From: Yersinia artesiana
GTDB taxonomy: Bacteria > Pseudomonadota > Gammaproteobacteria > Enterobacterales > Enterobacteriaceae
DNA: 64,000 nt
Assembly: GCF_902726545.1 (NCBI RefSeq)
Contig: NZ_CACVAD010000024.1
Location: 1 to 64,000, forward strand
Reading direction: 5' to 3'
Shown: one piece after another, positions 39,536 through 49,691 of the stretch
How positions within the stretch are numbered: position 1 is the stretch's first letter
Layout: each line of letters opens with the position of its first letter
Program-made: the position numbers and the translations under genes
The notes under the pieces: generated by a model
The model's database searches: none
The model's input: the letters and a program-made list of their open reading frames with translations, nothing else
What the model was told of the DNA's origin: nothing

Positions 39536-40465
39536 TCACCGTGGTTCCTTTGAGAATGCCGTTGTGTTTTCAGTGGTGGTTATCGCCCCTTGAAGTGGGA
39601 TAGCTGCCAATGTCCAATTTTCGACTGCAAAACGTAATAATAACGGCAAATCAAGATCTTGCCAGCATTCCGGCAGTGGTTGATGCAAAAACTTCAGTGC
39701 TTCAACCAAAATCGGGCGCGGATCGCCATTCGGTAGCGGCGGCGCATGATTTTGCTTAGAGAGCTTATTACCATCATGGTTTAGTGCCAGTGGCAAGTGC
39801 AAATAGCTGGGTACCGGCTGCTGTAACTGCTGATAGAGGGCTATTTGGCGCACAGTTGGCTCGATTAAATCGGCTCCGCGCACAATCTCGGTCACCCCTT
39901 GAAAGGCATCATCAACCACTACTGCCAGATTATAGGCAAATAAACCATCTCGACGGCGAATAATAAAATCTTCTTCTGCCAGTGCAGGTTCCGCATGCAA
40001 CTCACCGAGTAATTTATCATAAAAGGTATAGACCGGATGAGTCTGGCGCAGACGAATGGCCGCACCTACGGCGGGTAAATGACGATCGCGGCAATGGCTG
40101 TCGTATAAGCCGCCGATCTGCTGAATTCGGCTGCGAGTACAGGTGCAGTAATAGCTCAACCCTTGTTGCTTCAGCCAGTCTAAGGTGGCGCGATAGGCTT
40201 CGTGGCGCTGAGATTGGTAAATCACCGAGCCATCCCAGTGCAGGCCGTAGTGGTCTAGTGCAGCCAAAATACGGGCCGCAGCACCAGGAATTTCACGGGG
40301 GGGATCAATATCTTCAATGCGAACCAGCCAGCGCCCACCTTCAGCGCGAGCTTGTAGATAACTGCCCAACGCTGCAATCAGTGAACCGAAATGCAAATCA
40401 CCAGACGGAGACGGCGCAAAACGCCCTACATAGCCTGACTGTCGAGTATTGATATTTTCGGACAT
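39536..40465 (-). CDS. gluQ: Glutamyl-Q tRNA(Asp) synthetase
   Basis: Attaches glutamate to the queuosine base of tRNA(Asp). The 309-residue protein is a glutamyl-tRNA synthetase catalytic domain without an anticodon-binding domain. It has [16 protein letters not shown] (HIGH region), a zinc site [19 protein letters not shown], and KLSKQNHA (KMSKS region). It is downstream of dksA with a hairpin and a short ERIC copy between, and upstream of pcnB. Confidence 0.96.
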   Translation of the reverse strand: MSENINTRQSGYVGRFAPSPSGDLHFGSLIAALGSYLQARAEGGRWLVRIEDIDPPREIPGAAARILAALDHYGLHWDGSVIYQSQRHEAYRATLDWLKQQGLSYYCTCTRSRIQQIGGLYDSHCRDRHLPAVGAAIRLRQTHPVYTFYDKLLGELHAEPALAEEDFIIRRRDGLFAYNLAVVVDDAFQGVTEIVRGADLIEPTVRQIALYQQLQQPVPSYLHLPLALNHDGNKLSKQNHAPPLPNGDPRPILVEALKFLHQPLPECWQDLDLPLLLRFAVENWTLAAIPLQGAITTTENTTAFSKEPR

Positions 40466-40496
40466 AAAAGGGAAAGGGAGATCCAGCGTGATAAAT

Positions 40497-40524
40497 ACGG
40501 TGCCGGAGGTGGCTCTGGCACCGT
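40497..40524 (-). terminator. Hairpin between dksA and gluQ
   Basis: ACGGTGCC and GGCACCGT form a perfect 8-base-pair stem with a 12-base loop; on the minus strand it is followed by ATTTATC. It sits just before gluQ. In Shigella flexneri a terminator in the same place limits dksA readthrough into gluQ, so a conserved attenuator is likely. Confidence 0.65.
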
Positions 40525-40528
40525 GTCA

Positions 40529-40590
40529 CATCCTTCGTACTTGGCGCTGTAGGGGTGTTAGCTACCTATAGCGCCAACTTCTTTGGATAT
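40529..40590. repeat. Short ERIC derivative between dksA and gluQ
   Basis: A 62-base palindrome with arms CTTGGCGCT and AGCGCCAACTTCTTTGG. It is the same internally deleted form as the copy at 33109-33174. It lies between the dksA stop and the attenuator-like hairpin. Confidence 0.78.
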
Positions 40591-40606
40591 ACCGATTATT
40601 GCTGCG

Positions 40607-41062
40607 TTAGCCTGCCATCTGCTTTTCGCGGATTTCAGCCAAAGTTTTACAGTCAATACATAAATCTGCTGTTGGCCGTGCTTCCAGACGGCGAATGCCG
40701 ATTTCTACGCCACAAGACTCGCAGAAACCAAAATCGTCATCCTCGACTTTTTTCAGCGTCTTCTCGATCTTTTTGATCAGTTTACGCTCGCGGTCGCGGT
40801 TACGAAGCTCAAGACTAAACTCTTCTTCCTGCGCGGCGCGGTCAACCGGATCCGGGAAATTAGCAGCTTCGTCTTGCATGTGCGATACAGTACGGTCCAC
40901 TTCATCCCTGAGCTGGTTGCGCCATGCTTCAAGAATAAGCTTGAAATGCGCCAATTGGGCGGCATTCATATACTCTTCGCCTGGCTTCTCTTGGTATGGT
41001 TCTACCCCAGCGATGGCGAGAATGCTCAAGGACGAGGTTTTACGTTTTTGCCCTTCTTGCAT
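40607..41062 (-). CDS. dksA: RNA polymerase-binding transcription factor DksA
   Basis: Binds the RNA polymerase secondary channel and, with ppGpp, controls rRNA and amino acid promoters. The 151-residue product is almost identical to E. coli DksA. It has a coiled coil with the acidic tip NFPDPVDRA, and a zinc finger with cysteines in CESCG and DLCIDC. The ATG at 41062 has TAGGAG upstream; the frame upstream of it is not coding by family comparison. Confidence 0.98.
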   Translation of the reverse strand: MQEGQKRKTSSLSILAIAGVEPYQEKPGEEYMNAAQLAHFKLILEAWRNQLRDEVDRTVSHMQDEAANFPDPVDRAAQEEEFSLELRNRDRERKLIKKIEKTLKKVEDDDFGFCESCGVEIGIRRLEARPTADLCIDCKTLAEIREKQMAG

Positions 41063-41241
41063 GATGCTTCTCCTACATTCATACGCACTATCGAAATCCC
41101 CAAGACGGGGAAAAATCAGGCCGCTATAAATAACAGAAGGAAGGTAGGTTGGCAATTATTCCTGTCGCCTGCTTGACAATGGTGTGAAGGAAGGCGTATT
41201 TGGCGAGCAACTTTACTCCATAATCGCTGCTTTATTCGGCG

Positions 41242-41985
41242 TTATGGATTGGGTGTTTCGTCCAGTAATAACGGTAGGCGAGCATCCAGCACGATACCGT
41301 CAGGCGATAGTTGAAAACCGTAGCAAATAACCTCCACTCCTGCTTGCTGAGCCTGGGCCAGCAATTCTGCATAGCGATTGTCAATGTGTCGGGCAGCGGC
41401 AACTTGCCTGATACCCGTATGCAATACGGCAAAAAAAAGTACCGCCCGGTGACCGTTGGCAACCATGCTTTGTAACTCCCTGAGATGCTTTTGACCCCGC
41501 AGGGTGACGGCATCCGGAAAATACCCACACTGTTGCTGTAATAAGGTAACCGACTTGACTTCAATATAGCAGTTAGACCTATTTTCTGCCTGTAATAACA
41601 AGTCTATACGGCTGTTCTCATCTCCATATTTAATCTCCCTTTTGACAGAAGTGTAACCAGATAATTCAATTATCTGGTTATTATCTATCGCTACACTCGC
41701 TAACTCATTGGCACGTAATGTATTTACGCATATCCAGTCACCGGTTTGGGTTTGAGTCAGCTCCCAACTATGGGGATACTTTCTTTTGGGGTTATCCGAA
41801 GTCGAATACCAAACTGTATCTCCTGGCGTGGCACAACCGGTCATTGCCCCAGTATTAGCGCAATGAATGGTCAGCACTTCTCCAGCGGGCGTCACAATAT
41901 CAGCTAAAAAGCGTTTATACCGCTTAATAAGTGTGGCTGGCTGTAACCTTGGGTTAAAAGATAACAATTTTGTATCAAGCGGCAT
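41242..41985 (-). CDS. sfsA: Sugar fermentation stimulation protein SfsA
   Basis: A 247-residue protein of the SfsA family, with an N-terminal OB-like region ([23 protein letters not shown]) and a C-terminal nuclease-like fold ([16 protein letters not shown]). The E. coli homologue was linked to maltose gene expression; the molecular role is unsettled. AAGGAAA precedes the ATG. It follows thpR by 11 bases and precedes dksA. Confidence 0.94.
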   Translation of the reverse strand: MPLDTKLLSFNPRLQPATLIKRYKRFLADIVTPAGEVLTIHCANTGAMTGCATPGDTVWYSTSDNPKRKYPHSWELTQTQTGDWICVNTLRANELASVAIDNNQIIELSGYTSVKREIKYGDENSRIDLLLQAENRSNCYIEVKSVTLLQQQCGYFPDAVTLRGQKHLRELQSMVANGHRAVLFFAVLHTGIRQVAAARHIDNRYAELLAQAQQAGVEVICYGFQLSPDGIVLDARLPLLLDETPNP

Positions 41986-41996
41986 TCAATTTCCTT

Positions 41997-42554
41997 TTAT
42001 TCACTGTCAGCCAGCGGCCAGCTTTGCACCATGTTATAGCGGGTACGGCCACGCGCATATACCGATTCATATAACGAAAAATGGTCCACCCGAAAGCTTT
42101 CGTTGGTGGTTTTAGCCGGTATGGCGACGGGGCGAATAGCGCCGCGGAATAAGGAGACATGAGGGTGAAATGGCAGCGGCGTTTGGTAACAGCCGCTGCG
42201 TGCCGCTTGGGAGCGCAGTAATTGAGCCAACTGTAACAGCCCGCGCGGTGGATTTTTGCACCCGAGCCATACCACACCGGAACCGGGCCAATGGCCGATA
42301 TCATCCAGTGTCACATTAAAACCTGACTGACTTATGCGCCCGGCTTGTTGCTGCAAGACCTGTGCTTTGGCATGACTGACCTCGCCGAGAAACGCCAGCG
42401 TCAGGTGAAGATTAGCCGCAGCAATAAGGCGGCCAGTTTCTGGCGGAAAGTTATCGGCTCGCCATGACACAATGCGCTGTTGCAGGGCATCAGGCAGTGC
42501 CAGGGCAAAGAACAGTCGTTTATTAACAATAGTTTTATCAACAGCATTAATCAT
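41997..42554 (-). CDS. thpR: RNA 2',3'-cyclic phosphodiesterase (2H family)
   Basis: A 185-residue 2H phosphoesterase that opens 2',3'-cyclic phosphate RNA ends. The two catalytic motifs are HLTLAFLG and HPHVSLFRG. E. coli ThpR (LigT) is collinear. Its start lies 118 bases from hrpB on the other strand, and sfsA follows after 11 bases, forming an apparent thpR-sfsA operon. Confidence 0.93.
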   Translation of the reverse strand: MINAVDKTIVNKRLFFALALPDALQQRIVSWRADNFPPETGRLIAAANLHLTLAFLGEVSHAKAQVLQQQAGRISQSGFNVTLDDIGHWPGSGVVWLGCKNPPRGLLQLAQLLRSQAARSGCYQTPLPFHPHVSLFRGAIRPVAIPAKTTNESFRVDHFSLYESVYARGRTRYNMVQSWPLADSE

Positions 42555-42672
42555 TAGGTTGGCATAATCACTCGGCTAAATACGCTATACGGTCATGATG
42601 TTACAATGGCTGACGATGAAAGTAGAGAGTATGGGGAAGAATGTGGTGAGTCAGAGAGAAAATAATGCGCAG

Positions 42673-45117
42673 ATGGGCACTTTACCGGTAGGTGAAGTGC
42701 TCAGTGAGATTTTGTCTGCGTTGCGAACCTCACCGCAAGTTTTGCTCCATGCCCCCACCGGGGCCGGTAAATCGACGTGGCTACCGCTGCAAATTCTACA
42801 ATATAGCGGATTATCAGGCCGGATTATTATGTTGGAACCCCGCCGGCTGGCGGCGAAAAATGTGGCTTACCGTTTGGCTCAACAATTGGGAGAGCAGCCG
42901 GGCCAAACTGTGGGCTATCGGATGCGAGCCGAAAGCAAAAGCGGGCCGGACACCCGCCTTGAGGTGGTAACCGAAGGTATTTTAACCCGCATGCTCCAGC
43001 AAGATGCCGAGTTGACCAGCGTGTCTTTGGTTATCCTCGATGAGTTTCATGAGCGCAGTTTGCAGGCAGATTTGGCACTGGCGCTATTGCTGGATGTGCA
43101 GCAAGGGCTGCGTGATGATCTCAAACTGCTGATTATGTCCGCAACGCTGGATAACCAACGCCTTTCTACACTGCTGCCATCAGCCCCTGCGATTGTTTCA
43201 GCGGGGCGCAGCTTTCCTGTCGAGCGCAGCTATCAGCCCTTGTCTAGCCACGAACGGCTGGAGGACGGGGTTGCCAATCGCGTTAAACGATTATTGAACG
43301 AGCAATCTGGCTCTTTGCTGCTATTTTTACCCGGTGTTGGCGAAATTCATCGTGTTATGGAACGGTTGCAAGGCGATGTCGCCACAGACACCGACCTTTG
43401 CCCACTGTATGGTGCTTTACCACTCACGGAGCAGCAGAAAGCCATTCAACCGGCTCCTGTTGGGCGGCGAAAAGTGGTGCTGGCGACCAATATTGCTGAA
43501 ACCAGCCTGACGATTGAAGGTATTCGGCTGGTGGTCGATAGTGGGTTGGAACGGGTTGCGCGCTTTGATGTCAAAAACGGCCTAACCCGATTAGTGACTC
43601 AGCGTATTAGTCAGGCCTCCATGGTGCAGCGCGCTGGGCGTGCCGGGCGACTGGAACCGGGGATCTGTTGGCATCTGTTTGCTAAAGAACAGGGCGAGCG
43701 GGCGGCGGAATATAGCGAACCAGAAATTCTTAACAGTGATTTATGCAGTTTGTGGCTGGAATTGCTGAATTGGGGATGCCAGGACGCGGCACAGCTCAGT
43801 TGGCTGGATCAGCCCCCACAAACGGCACTGGCCGTTGCTCAAGATTTACTGCACCGTTTGGGGGCTATCGACTCGCAGGGGCAGCTTACCGCTACCGGGC
43901 GCAGTATGGCGAACTTGGGTTGTGAACCACGACTGGCCGCTATGTTGTGTTTTGCCGCCGGGCAAAGTCCAGACGCCTTGGCTACGGCGGCGCTGTTAGC
44001 CGCGATTCTGGAAGAACCGCCGCGTTCTGGGCAAATTGATTTACATGACTGGCTTAGCCGCCCGCAGCCGCATTGGCAGCGGCGGGCGAAGCAACTGGTA
44101 CAAAGAATTAATGCTCGGGTAGGTGTTGTGGACGGTGATTTGGCGGGTCAGTTGTTGGCGCTGGCTTATCCGGATCGCATCGCGCAACAACGTGGGCAAG
44201 ATGGCCGCTATCTGTTGGCTAACGGTATGGGGGCCGCCATGGCGCAAGACGAGGCGTTATCACGTGCGCCTTGGTTAGTGGCTGCCAGCTTGTTGCAAAG
44301 CAACAGCGGGCCGGATGCGCGTATTTTACTGGCGCTGCCGATTGAGGTTGAACAGTTGGCGAAACAGTTACCCCATTTAGTGGAAGAGCAAACCGCGGTC
44401 GAATGGGATGACGAAAAGGGTACATTACGCACCTGGCGGCGCTGGCAAATGGGGCGATTGACCCTGCGAGCACAACCCTTAGCGAAACCGAGTGATGAAG
44501 CATTGCAATTCGCGTTGTTAAACTGGGTTCGTGAGCAAGGGTTGCAGATCCTCAATTGGGATGAAAATGCCGAACAGCTACGTACCCGCTTACAATGCGC
44601 CAGCCGCTGGTTACCCGAAGAGCAATGGCCGGCGGTAGATGACGACAATTTACTGGATAAACTTGAGCTGTGGCTACAGCCGTCGTTGTCCGGCGTGCGG
44701 GATTTACGCGGGCTGCGGCAAGTGAACATCACGGAAGCATTGACTCGTTTGTTGAGCTGGCAGTTACGTCAACGGCTGGATACTGAGCTGCCAACTCATT
44801 ACACTGTGCCGACCGGTAGCCGTCTGCCAATTCGTTATTATGTTGATCGGCCACCGGTGTTGGCGGTGCGTTTACAGGAGGTTTTTGGCGAGCAACACAG
44901 TCCTATGTTGGCAAGTGGGCGGGTTGCCGTGGTGCTTGAGTTACTTTCACCCGCGCATCGCCCATTACAGATTACCGGCGATCTGGCCGCTTTCTGGCAG
45001 GGAGCGTATCGCGAGGTACAAAAAGAGATGAAAGGGCGCTACCCCAAACATGTCTGGCCGGATGATCCCGCGAATACCCGGCCAACACGCAGAACTAAGA
45101 AGTATCAGGATAACTAA
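42673..45117 (+). CDS. hrpB: ATP-dependent RNA helicase HrpB
   Basis: A DEAH/RHA-type helicase of 814 residues. It has Walker A APTGAGKST, the DExH box DEFH, SATLD, and the arginine-finger motif QRAGRAGR. The HrpB-specific C-terminal domain ends KGRYPKHVWPDDPANTRPTR. The role in bacteria is poorly defined. I place the start at MGTLPVGEVL, which aligns with the E. coli N-terminus MSSLPVAAVL. Upstream in-frame ATGs at 42595, 42619 and 42631 are possible, and none has a strong ribosome binding site. Confidence 0.93.
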   Translation: MGTLPVGEVLSEILSALRTSPQVLLHAPTGAGKSTWLPLQILQYSGLSGRIIMLEPRRLAAKNVAYRLAQQLGEQPGQTVGYRMRAESKSGPDTRLEVVTEGILTRMLQQDAELTSVSLVILDEFHERSLQADLALALLLDVQQGLRDDLKLLIMSATLDNQRLSTLLPSAPAIVSAGRSFPVERSYQPLSSHERLEDGVANRVKRLLNEQSGSLLLFLPGVGEIHRVMERLQGDVATDTDLCPLYGALPLTEQQKAIQPAPVGRRKVVLATNIAETSLTIEGIRLVVDSGLERVARFDVKNGLTRLVTQRISQASMVQRAGRAGRLEPGICWHLFAKEQGERAAEYSEPEILNSDLCSLWLELLNWGCQDAAQLSWLDQPPQTALAVAQDLLHRLGAIDSQGQLTATGRSMANLGCEPRLAAMLCFAAGQSPDALATAALLAAILEEPPRSGQIDLHDWLSRPQPHWQRRAKQLVQRINARVGVVDGDLAGQLLALAYPDRIAQQRGQDGRYLLANGMGAAMAQDEALSRAPWLVAASLLQSNSGPDARILLALPIEVEQLAKQLPHLVEEQTAVEWDDEKGTLRTWRRWQMGRLTLRAQPLAKPSDEALQFALLNWVREQGLQILNWDENAEQLRTRLQCASRWLPEEQWPAVDDDNLLDKLELWLQPSLSGVRDLRGLRQVNITEALTRLLSWQLRQRLDTELPTHYTVPTGSRLPIRYYVDRPPVLAVRLQEVFGEQHSPMLASGRVAVVLELLSPAHRPLQITGDLAAFWQGAYREVQKEMKGRYPKHVWPDDPANTRPTRRTKKYQDN

Positions 45118-45224
45118 GCACACTCGGCCAGGAGCCAATAATTTCAGATGTTTCCCCTTTCTATTCGATGAATTGGGGAACACATTAAGCCGCAATAATC
45201 GCCAATGCGCGTGGAGAAAAAGAC

Positions 45225-47711
45225 ATGTCTGCGGATGACCGCGAGCCGATAGGGCGCAAAGGCAAGAAAGCCCGACCCAAAGCCACACCGAAACGACCAT
45301 TGCGCCGGCGGCGTGATGAAGATGAATATGAAGAAGACTATTTAGATGACGAAGACCACGACGATGATGACTATGATGATGACGAGGAAGAACCGATGCC
45401 AAGAAAGGTAGCATCACGTCCGCCCCGCAAAAAACGCCGTTGGCTTGGGTTATTTATCAAACTGTTCCTGGTAGGTGCCGTGGTATTGGCAATCTATGGG
45501 GTTTACCTGGATTCGCAAATCCGCAGCCGAATTGATGGCAAGGTTTGGCAATTACCTGCTGCTGTCTATGGCCGCATGGTGAGCCTTGAGCCGGGGATGT
45601 CCTACAGCAAAAAAGAGATGATCGATTTGCTGGAAGGGATGCAATATCGTCAGGTTACTCGAATGACTCGCCCAGGCGAGTTTACCGTGCAGGGTGACAG
45701 CATTGATATCTTGCGCCGCCCGTTTGATTTCCCAGACGCGAAAGAAGGCCAAATTCGTGCGCGTTTGGTGTTTAAAAATGATCAATTGGCCCAGATCCAA
45801 AATCTGGATAGCCAGCGCGATTTCGGCTTCCTGCGTCTTGATCCTAAATTGATCACCATGCTGCAATCACCAAATGGTGAGCAGCGCCTGTTTGTACCGC
45901 GTGCCGGTTTCCCTGATTTGCTGGTCGATACCTTGCTGGCGACAGAAGATCGCCATTTCTATGAGCATGATGGTATTAGCCCGTATTCCATTGGCCGTGC
46001 GGTGGTTGCCAACCTGACCGCCGGTAAGGCCGTTCAGGGGGGGAGTACGTTAACGCAGCAGTTGGTCAAAAACCTATTTCTGACCAATGAACGTTCACTG
46101 TGGCGTAAGCTCAACGAAGCCTATATGGCGTTGTTGGTGGATTACCGTTACAGCAAAGACCGGATTCTGGAACTGTATCTGAACGAAGTCTATCTCGGCC
46201 AAAGTGGCAGTGATCAGATCCGCGGTTTCCCCTTGGCGAGCCTGTACTACTTTGGTCGCCCGGTGAATGAATTGAGTCTCGATCAGCAAGCCATGCTGGT
46301 GGGGATGGTAAAAGGAGCATCGCTGTATAACCCGTGGCGGAATCCGACTCTGGCCCTCGAACGCCGTAATCTGGTGCTGCGCCTGTTACAGAACCAGGGG
46401 GTGATTGATGCCGAGTTGTACACCATGCTCAGCGCCCGTCCATTAGGTGTGCAGCCGAAAGGGGGAGTAATCACCCCGCAACCGGCCTTTATGCAGATGG
46501 TGCGTCAGGAGTTACAGCAGAAACTGGGCGACAAGATCAATGATTTGTCCGGTGTGAAAATCTTCACCACGCTAGATCCGGTTTCACAAGATGCAGCAGA
46601 AAAAGCCATCGAAGATGGGATCCCGGCATTGAAAGCGGCCCGTCATTTGGATGATTTGGAAGCGGCGATGGTGATTGTTGACCGCTTCAGTGGTGAAGTT
46701 CGTGCCATGGTGGGCGGCGCGCAGCCGCAATTTGCTGGCTTTAACCGCGCAATGCAAGCTCGCCGTTTGGTGGGTTCACTCGCCAAGCCACCGACCTATC
46801 TGACTGCATTGAGTGAACCGGATAAATACCGCCTCAATACCTGGCTGTCGGACCAACCGCTGTCGATCAAATTACCCAACGGTTCATCATGGCAACCGAA
46901 AAACTATGATCGCCAGTTCCGTGGTCAGGTGATGTTGGTCGATGCCTTAGCTAACTCGCTAAACGTGCCGACGGTTAATCTGGGGATGTCAGTCGGTCTG
47001 GATCAGATAAGTGTCATGTTGCAACGTTTGGGCATTCCGAAAGACGTTATTCATCCAGTTCCGGCGATGTTGCTGGGGGCGATTGACCTGACGCCGGTTG
47101 AAGTCGCACAGGAATATCAGACTATCGCCAGCGGCGGGAATCGTGCGCCGTTATCTGCTGTGCGCTCGGTCATCGCCGAAGATGGCACTGTGTTGTATCA
47201 GAGCTTCCCGCAGGCGGAACGCATGGTTCCGGCACAGGCCGCTTATCTGACGCTGTACGCTATGCAACAAGGGGTAGCTCGTGGAACATCTCGTTCATTG
47301 TCAGTGAAATTCTCTAAATACAATCTGGCAGCCAAAACCGGTACCACCAACGACCTGCGAGATAGCTGGTTTGCGGGTATTGATGGCAAAGAAGTGGCGA
47401 TTGCCTGGGTGGGGCGCGATAATAATGGCCCAGCCAAATTGACCGGTGCTAATGGTGCACTGACCTTGTATCGCCGCTATCTTGAGAATCAAACTCCATT
47501 ACCGCTGGTATTGCAGCCACCGGAAGGGATTAGCCAGATGAATATTGATTCGGCGGGGAATTTTGTCTGCGGTGATGGGGGCGGTATGCGCTCAATCCCG
47601 GTCTGGACAGAGAATCCACAAGGGCTGTGCCAGGCTGCTCAGCCTGCGGAACAAGCCAAACCTGATGGCGATGGTGTCGCGGGTTGGATCAAAGATATGT
47701 TCGGCCAATAA
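45225..47711 (+). CDS. mrcB: Bifunctional penicillin-binding protein 1B
   Basis: Inner-membrane peptidoglycan glycosyltransferase and transpeptidase. The 828-residue product has a cytoplasmic tail with a basic then strongly acidic stretch (residues 31-56), one membrane segment (about 75-95), the UB2H region, a GT51 domain (catalytic Glu in [12 protein letters not shown]), and a transpeptidase domain (SLAK, NSLN and KTGTTN motifs). A second in-frame start, M58 in EEPMPRK, matches the internal start that gives the short gamma form in E. coli. GGAG precedes the ATG. Confidence 0.97.
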   Translation: MSADDREPIGRKGKKARPKATPKRPLRRRRDEDEYEEDYLDDEDHDDDDYDDDEEEPMPRKVASRPPRKKRRWLGLFIKLFLVGAVVLAIYGVYLDSQIRSRIDGKVWQLPAAVYGRMVSLEPGMSYSKKEMIDLLEGMQYRQVTRMTRPGEFTVQGDSIDILRRPFDFPDAKEGQIRARLVFKNDQLAQIQNLDSQRDFGFLRLDPKLITMLQSPNGEQRLFVPRAGFPDLLVDTLLATEDRHFYEHDGISPYSIGRAVVANLTAGKAVQGGSTLTQQLVKNLFLTNERSLWRKLNEAYMALLVDYRYSKDRILELYLNEVYLGQSGSDQIRGFPLASLYYFGRPVNELSLDQQAMLVGMVKGASLYNPWRNPTLALERRNLVLRLLQNQGVIDAELYTMLSARPLGVQPKGGVITPQPAFMQMVRQELQQKLGDKINDLSGVKIFTTLDPVSQDAAEKAIEDGIPALKAARHLDDLEAAMVIVDRFSGEVRAMVGGAQPQFAGFNRAMQARRLVGSLAKPPTYLTALSEPDKYRLNTWLSDQPLSIKLPNGSSWQPKNYDRQFRGQVMLVDALANSLNVPTVNLGMSVGLDQISVMLQRLGIPKDVIHPVPAMLLGAIDLTPVEVAQEYQTIASGGNRAPLSAVRSVIAEDGTVLYQSFPQAERMVPAQAAYLTLYAMQQGVARGTSRSLSVKFSKYNLAAKTGTTNDLRDSWFAGIDGKEVAIAWVGRDNNGPAKLTGANGALTLYRRYLENQTPLPLVLQPPEGISQMNIDSAGNFVCGDGGGMRSIPVWTENPQGLCQAAQPAEQAKPDGDGVAGWIKDMFGQ

Positions 47712-47717
47712 AGCCCA

Positions 47718-47754
47718 AACAATTGGCACGGTTACTGTTATCGTGCCAATTGTT
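47718..47754 (+). terminator. Hairpin after mrcB
   Basis: AACAATTGGCACG and CGTGCCAATTGTT form a perfect 13-base-pair stem with an 11-base loop, 7 bases after the mrcB stop. The following CATTTCTCTTC is only moderately T-rich. Confidence 0.7.
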
Positions 47755-47864
47755 CATTTCTCTTCACTTTCACCCTTCGTACCTATCTTCTGCATTTCAT
47801 CTGGGTCAATCGGCTGGCATTGCACTTGCAGTTCATCGTCGGTTACGCATAAACTATTCGCTTT

Positions 47865-47877
47865 GATAATTATTATC
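47865..47877. promoter_or_regulatory. Fur-type palindrome upstream of fhuC
   Basis: GATAAT-T-ATTATC is a perfect 6-1-6 palindrome, the minimal Fur recognition unit, about 90 bases before fhuC. The rest of the 256-base mrcB-fhuC gap shows no gene; in E. coli fhuA fills this position. Confidence 0.78.
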
Positions 47878-47967
47878 GTTTCGATTCACCTTCTCGTTAT
47901 TTATCGATAACGTTCGGGTTGCAATAACAACAATACCCGTTAACTTTTTCAATCGCAGGACACCATC

Positions 47968-48762
47968 TTGGACCAACAGGCAAGCCAATCCAGCGTATTC
48001 TCACTTCACGAGCTGAGCTTTTCGGTTCCTGGCCGAACCTTATTGCAACCTTTGTCACTGACATTTCCACAAGGGAAGGTTTGTGGGCTGATTGGTCATA
48101 ATGGTTCCGGTAAATCGACGCTTTTAAAAATGCTGGGTCGCCATCAACCTCCCTCCAGTGGCAAGGTGTTGCTCAATGATGTGCCATTATCCCTGTGGGA
48201 CAACAAAGCCTTTGCCCGCGAAGTCGCTTACTTGCCGCAGCAATTACCGGCAGCTGAAGGGATGACCGTGCGCGAGCTGGTCGCGATTGGCCGTTACCCA
48301 TGGCATGGCGCGCTGGGGCGTTTTCGTCAGGCAGACCGCGAACAGGTGGAAGAAGCGATAGCGCTGGTGGATTTAAAACCACTGGCGAATCGGTTGGTCG
48401 ACAGCTTATCCGGCGGCGAACGCCAACGCGCCTGGCTGGCGATGATGGTGGCGCAAAATAGCCGATGCCTGTTGCTAGACGAGCCGACCTCGGCACTCGA
48501 TATCGCGCATCAGGTTGAGGTGCTGGGGCTGATTCAACGGCTTAGTCGCGAGCGCGGCCTGACAGTTATTGCGGTATTACACGATATCAATATGGCGGCC
48601 CGCTATTGCGACCATTTGGTGGCGTTACGTGGTGGCGAGATGATCGCGCAAGGCCCTGCTGACAGCCTGATGCAAGGTGCTGTTCTGGAGCAGATTTACG
48701 GTATTCCTATGGGAATATTGCCTCATCCGGCCGGTGGTGCGCCGGTAAGTTTCGTGTATTAA
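47968..48762 (+). CDS. fhuC: Ferric hydroxamate ABC transporter, ATPase FhuC
   Basis: ATPase for import of ferric hydroxamate siderophores. The 264-residue product has Walker A GHNGSGKST, signature LSGGERQR, Walker B CLLLDEPTS, and LHDINMAARYCD. It is close to E. coli FhuC throughout. Translation most likely starts at a TTG (47968) with AGGA 7 bases upstream, since no ATG or GTG fits. The stop overlaps fhuD (TAATG). Confidence 0.95.
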   Translation: MDQQASQSSVFSLHELSFSVPGRTLLQPLSLTFPQGKVCGLIGHNGSGKSTLLKMLGRHQPPSSGKVLLNDVPLSLWDNKAFAREVAYLPQQLPAAEGMTVRELVAIGRYPWHGALGRFRQADREQVEEAIALVDLKPLANRLVDSLSGGERQRAWLAMMVAQNSRCLLLDEPTSALDIAHQVEVLGLIQRLSRERGLTVIAVLHDINMAARYCDHLVALRGGEMIAQGPADSLMQGAVLEQIYGIPMGILPHPAGGAPVSFVY

Positions 48763-49691
48763 TGAAAATGCATTTATCCATGAAACACGCTCATCTGACG
48801 CCGCCAGACCTTACCCGTCGCAGATTGCTCACTGCGCTGGGTTTATCGCCATTATTGTATTCATTACCCGGATGGGCAGTGAACCCCCCTAAGATTGATA
48901 GCCGCAGGGTGGTTGCTCTGGAATGGTTGCCTGTTGAGTTACTGCTGGCCTTGGGCGTAACTCCGTATGGTGTGGCAGATACTCATAATTACCGTTTATG
49001 GGTTGAGGAACCTGAATTACCCGCCAGTGTCATTGATATCGGGCAGCGCACAGAACCTAATCTGGAATTGCTACAGCAAATGGCTCCATCACTGATTCTG
49101 ATGTCTGAAGGTTTCGGCCCTTCACCGGAAAAACTCGATCCGATCGCCCCTTCAATGAGCTTTGCTTTCAGCCAACAGGGTAGCACTCCCCTTGCTGTCG
49201 GTAAAAATTCATTGCGCGCACTAGGCCAGCGTCTTGGATTAGAGGCCGCTGCCGAACAACATCTCAATGATTTTAATCAATTTATGCAAGCTGCCCGGCA
49301 ACGTCTTTTTGATACCAGCAACACATCATTACTGATGTTTTCTCTATTGGACACTCGCCATGCATTGGTCATCGGCCAAGGCAGCTTGTTTCAGGATGTA
49401 TTAAACGAATTGAATATTAAAAATGCCTGGCAGGGCGAGACTAATATTTGGGGCAGTGCAGTGGTGGGAATTGAACGTTTAGCGACAGTAAAACCAGGGC
49501 GAGCAATGTGCTTTGTCCATGGTAATAGTGAAATGTTACAACGAGTTGCCAGTACACCATTATGGCAATCCATGTCATTCGTGCGTCAAAATCAATTACA
49601 AATACTGCCTGCGGTGTGGTTCTATGGCGCGACATTATCCGCCATGCGATTTGTGCGGTTATTAGAATCGGCATGGGGTCAACCCTCATGA
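48762..49691 (+). CDS. fhuD: Ferric hydroxamate-binding periplasmic protein FhuD
   Basis: Periplasmic binding protein that delivers ferric hydroxamates to FhuBC. The 309-residue product has a twin-arginine-like signal (LTRRRLLTALGLS, ending near GWA at residue 39) and a class III binding-protein fold. Segments RRVVALEWLPVELLLALGV and NPNLE-type EPNLELLQQMAPSLI fit the family. It is coupled to fhuC and fhuB by start-stop overlaps. Confidence 0.94.
   Translation: MKMHLSMKHAHLTPPDLTRRRLLTALGLSPLLYSLPGWAVNPPKIDSRRVVALEWLPVELLLALGVTPYGVADTHNYRLWVEEPELPASVIDIGQRTEPNLELLQQMAPSLILMSEGFGPSPEKLDPIAPSMSFAFSQQGSTPLAVGKNSLRALGQRLGLEAAAEQHLNDFNQFMQAARQRLFDTSNTSLLMFSLLDTRHALVIGQGSLFQDVLNELNIKNAWQGETNIWGSAVVGIERLATVKPGRAMCFVHGNSEMLQRVASTPLWQSMSFVRQNQLQILPAVWFYGATLSAMRFVRLLESAWGQPS

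Noticed and set aside
39982-40452. 156-residue frame antisense to gluQ
   Set aside because: Shadow of a well-supported synthetase gene; arginine- and serine-rich product without motifs.
40695-41129. 144-residue frame antisense to dksA
   Set aside because: Serine-rich mirror of the DksA charged coiled coil; no start signals.
47545-47910. 121-residue frame over the mrcB end and fhuC leader
   Set aside because: It overlaps mrcB, a terminator hairpin and the Fur-type site.
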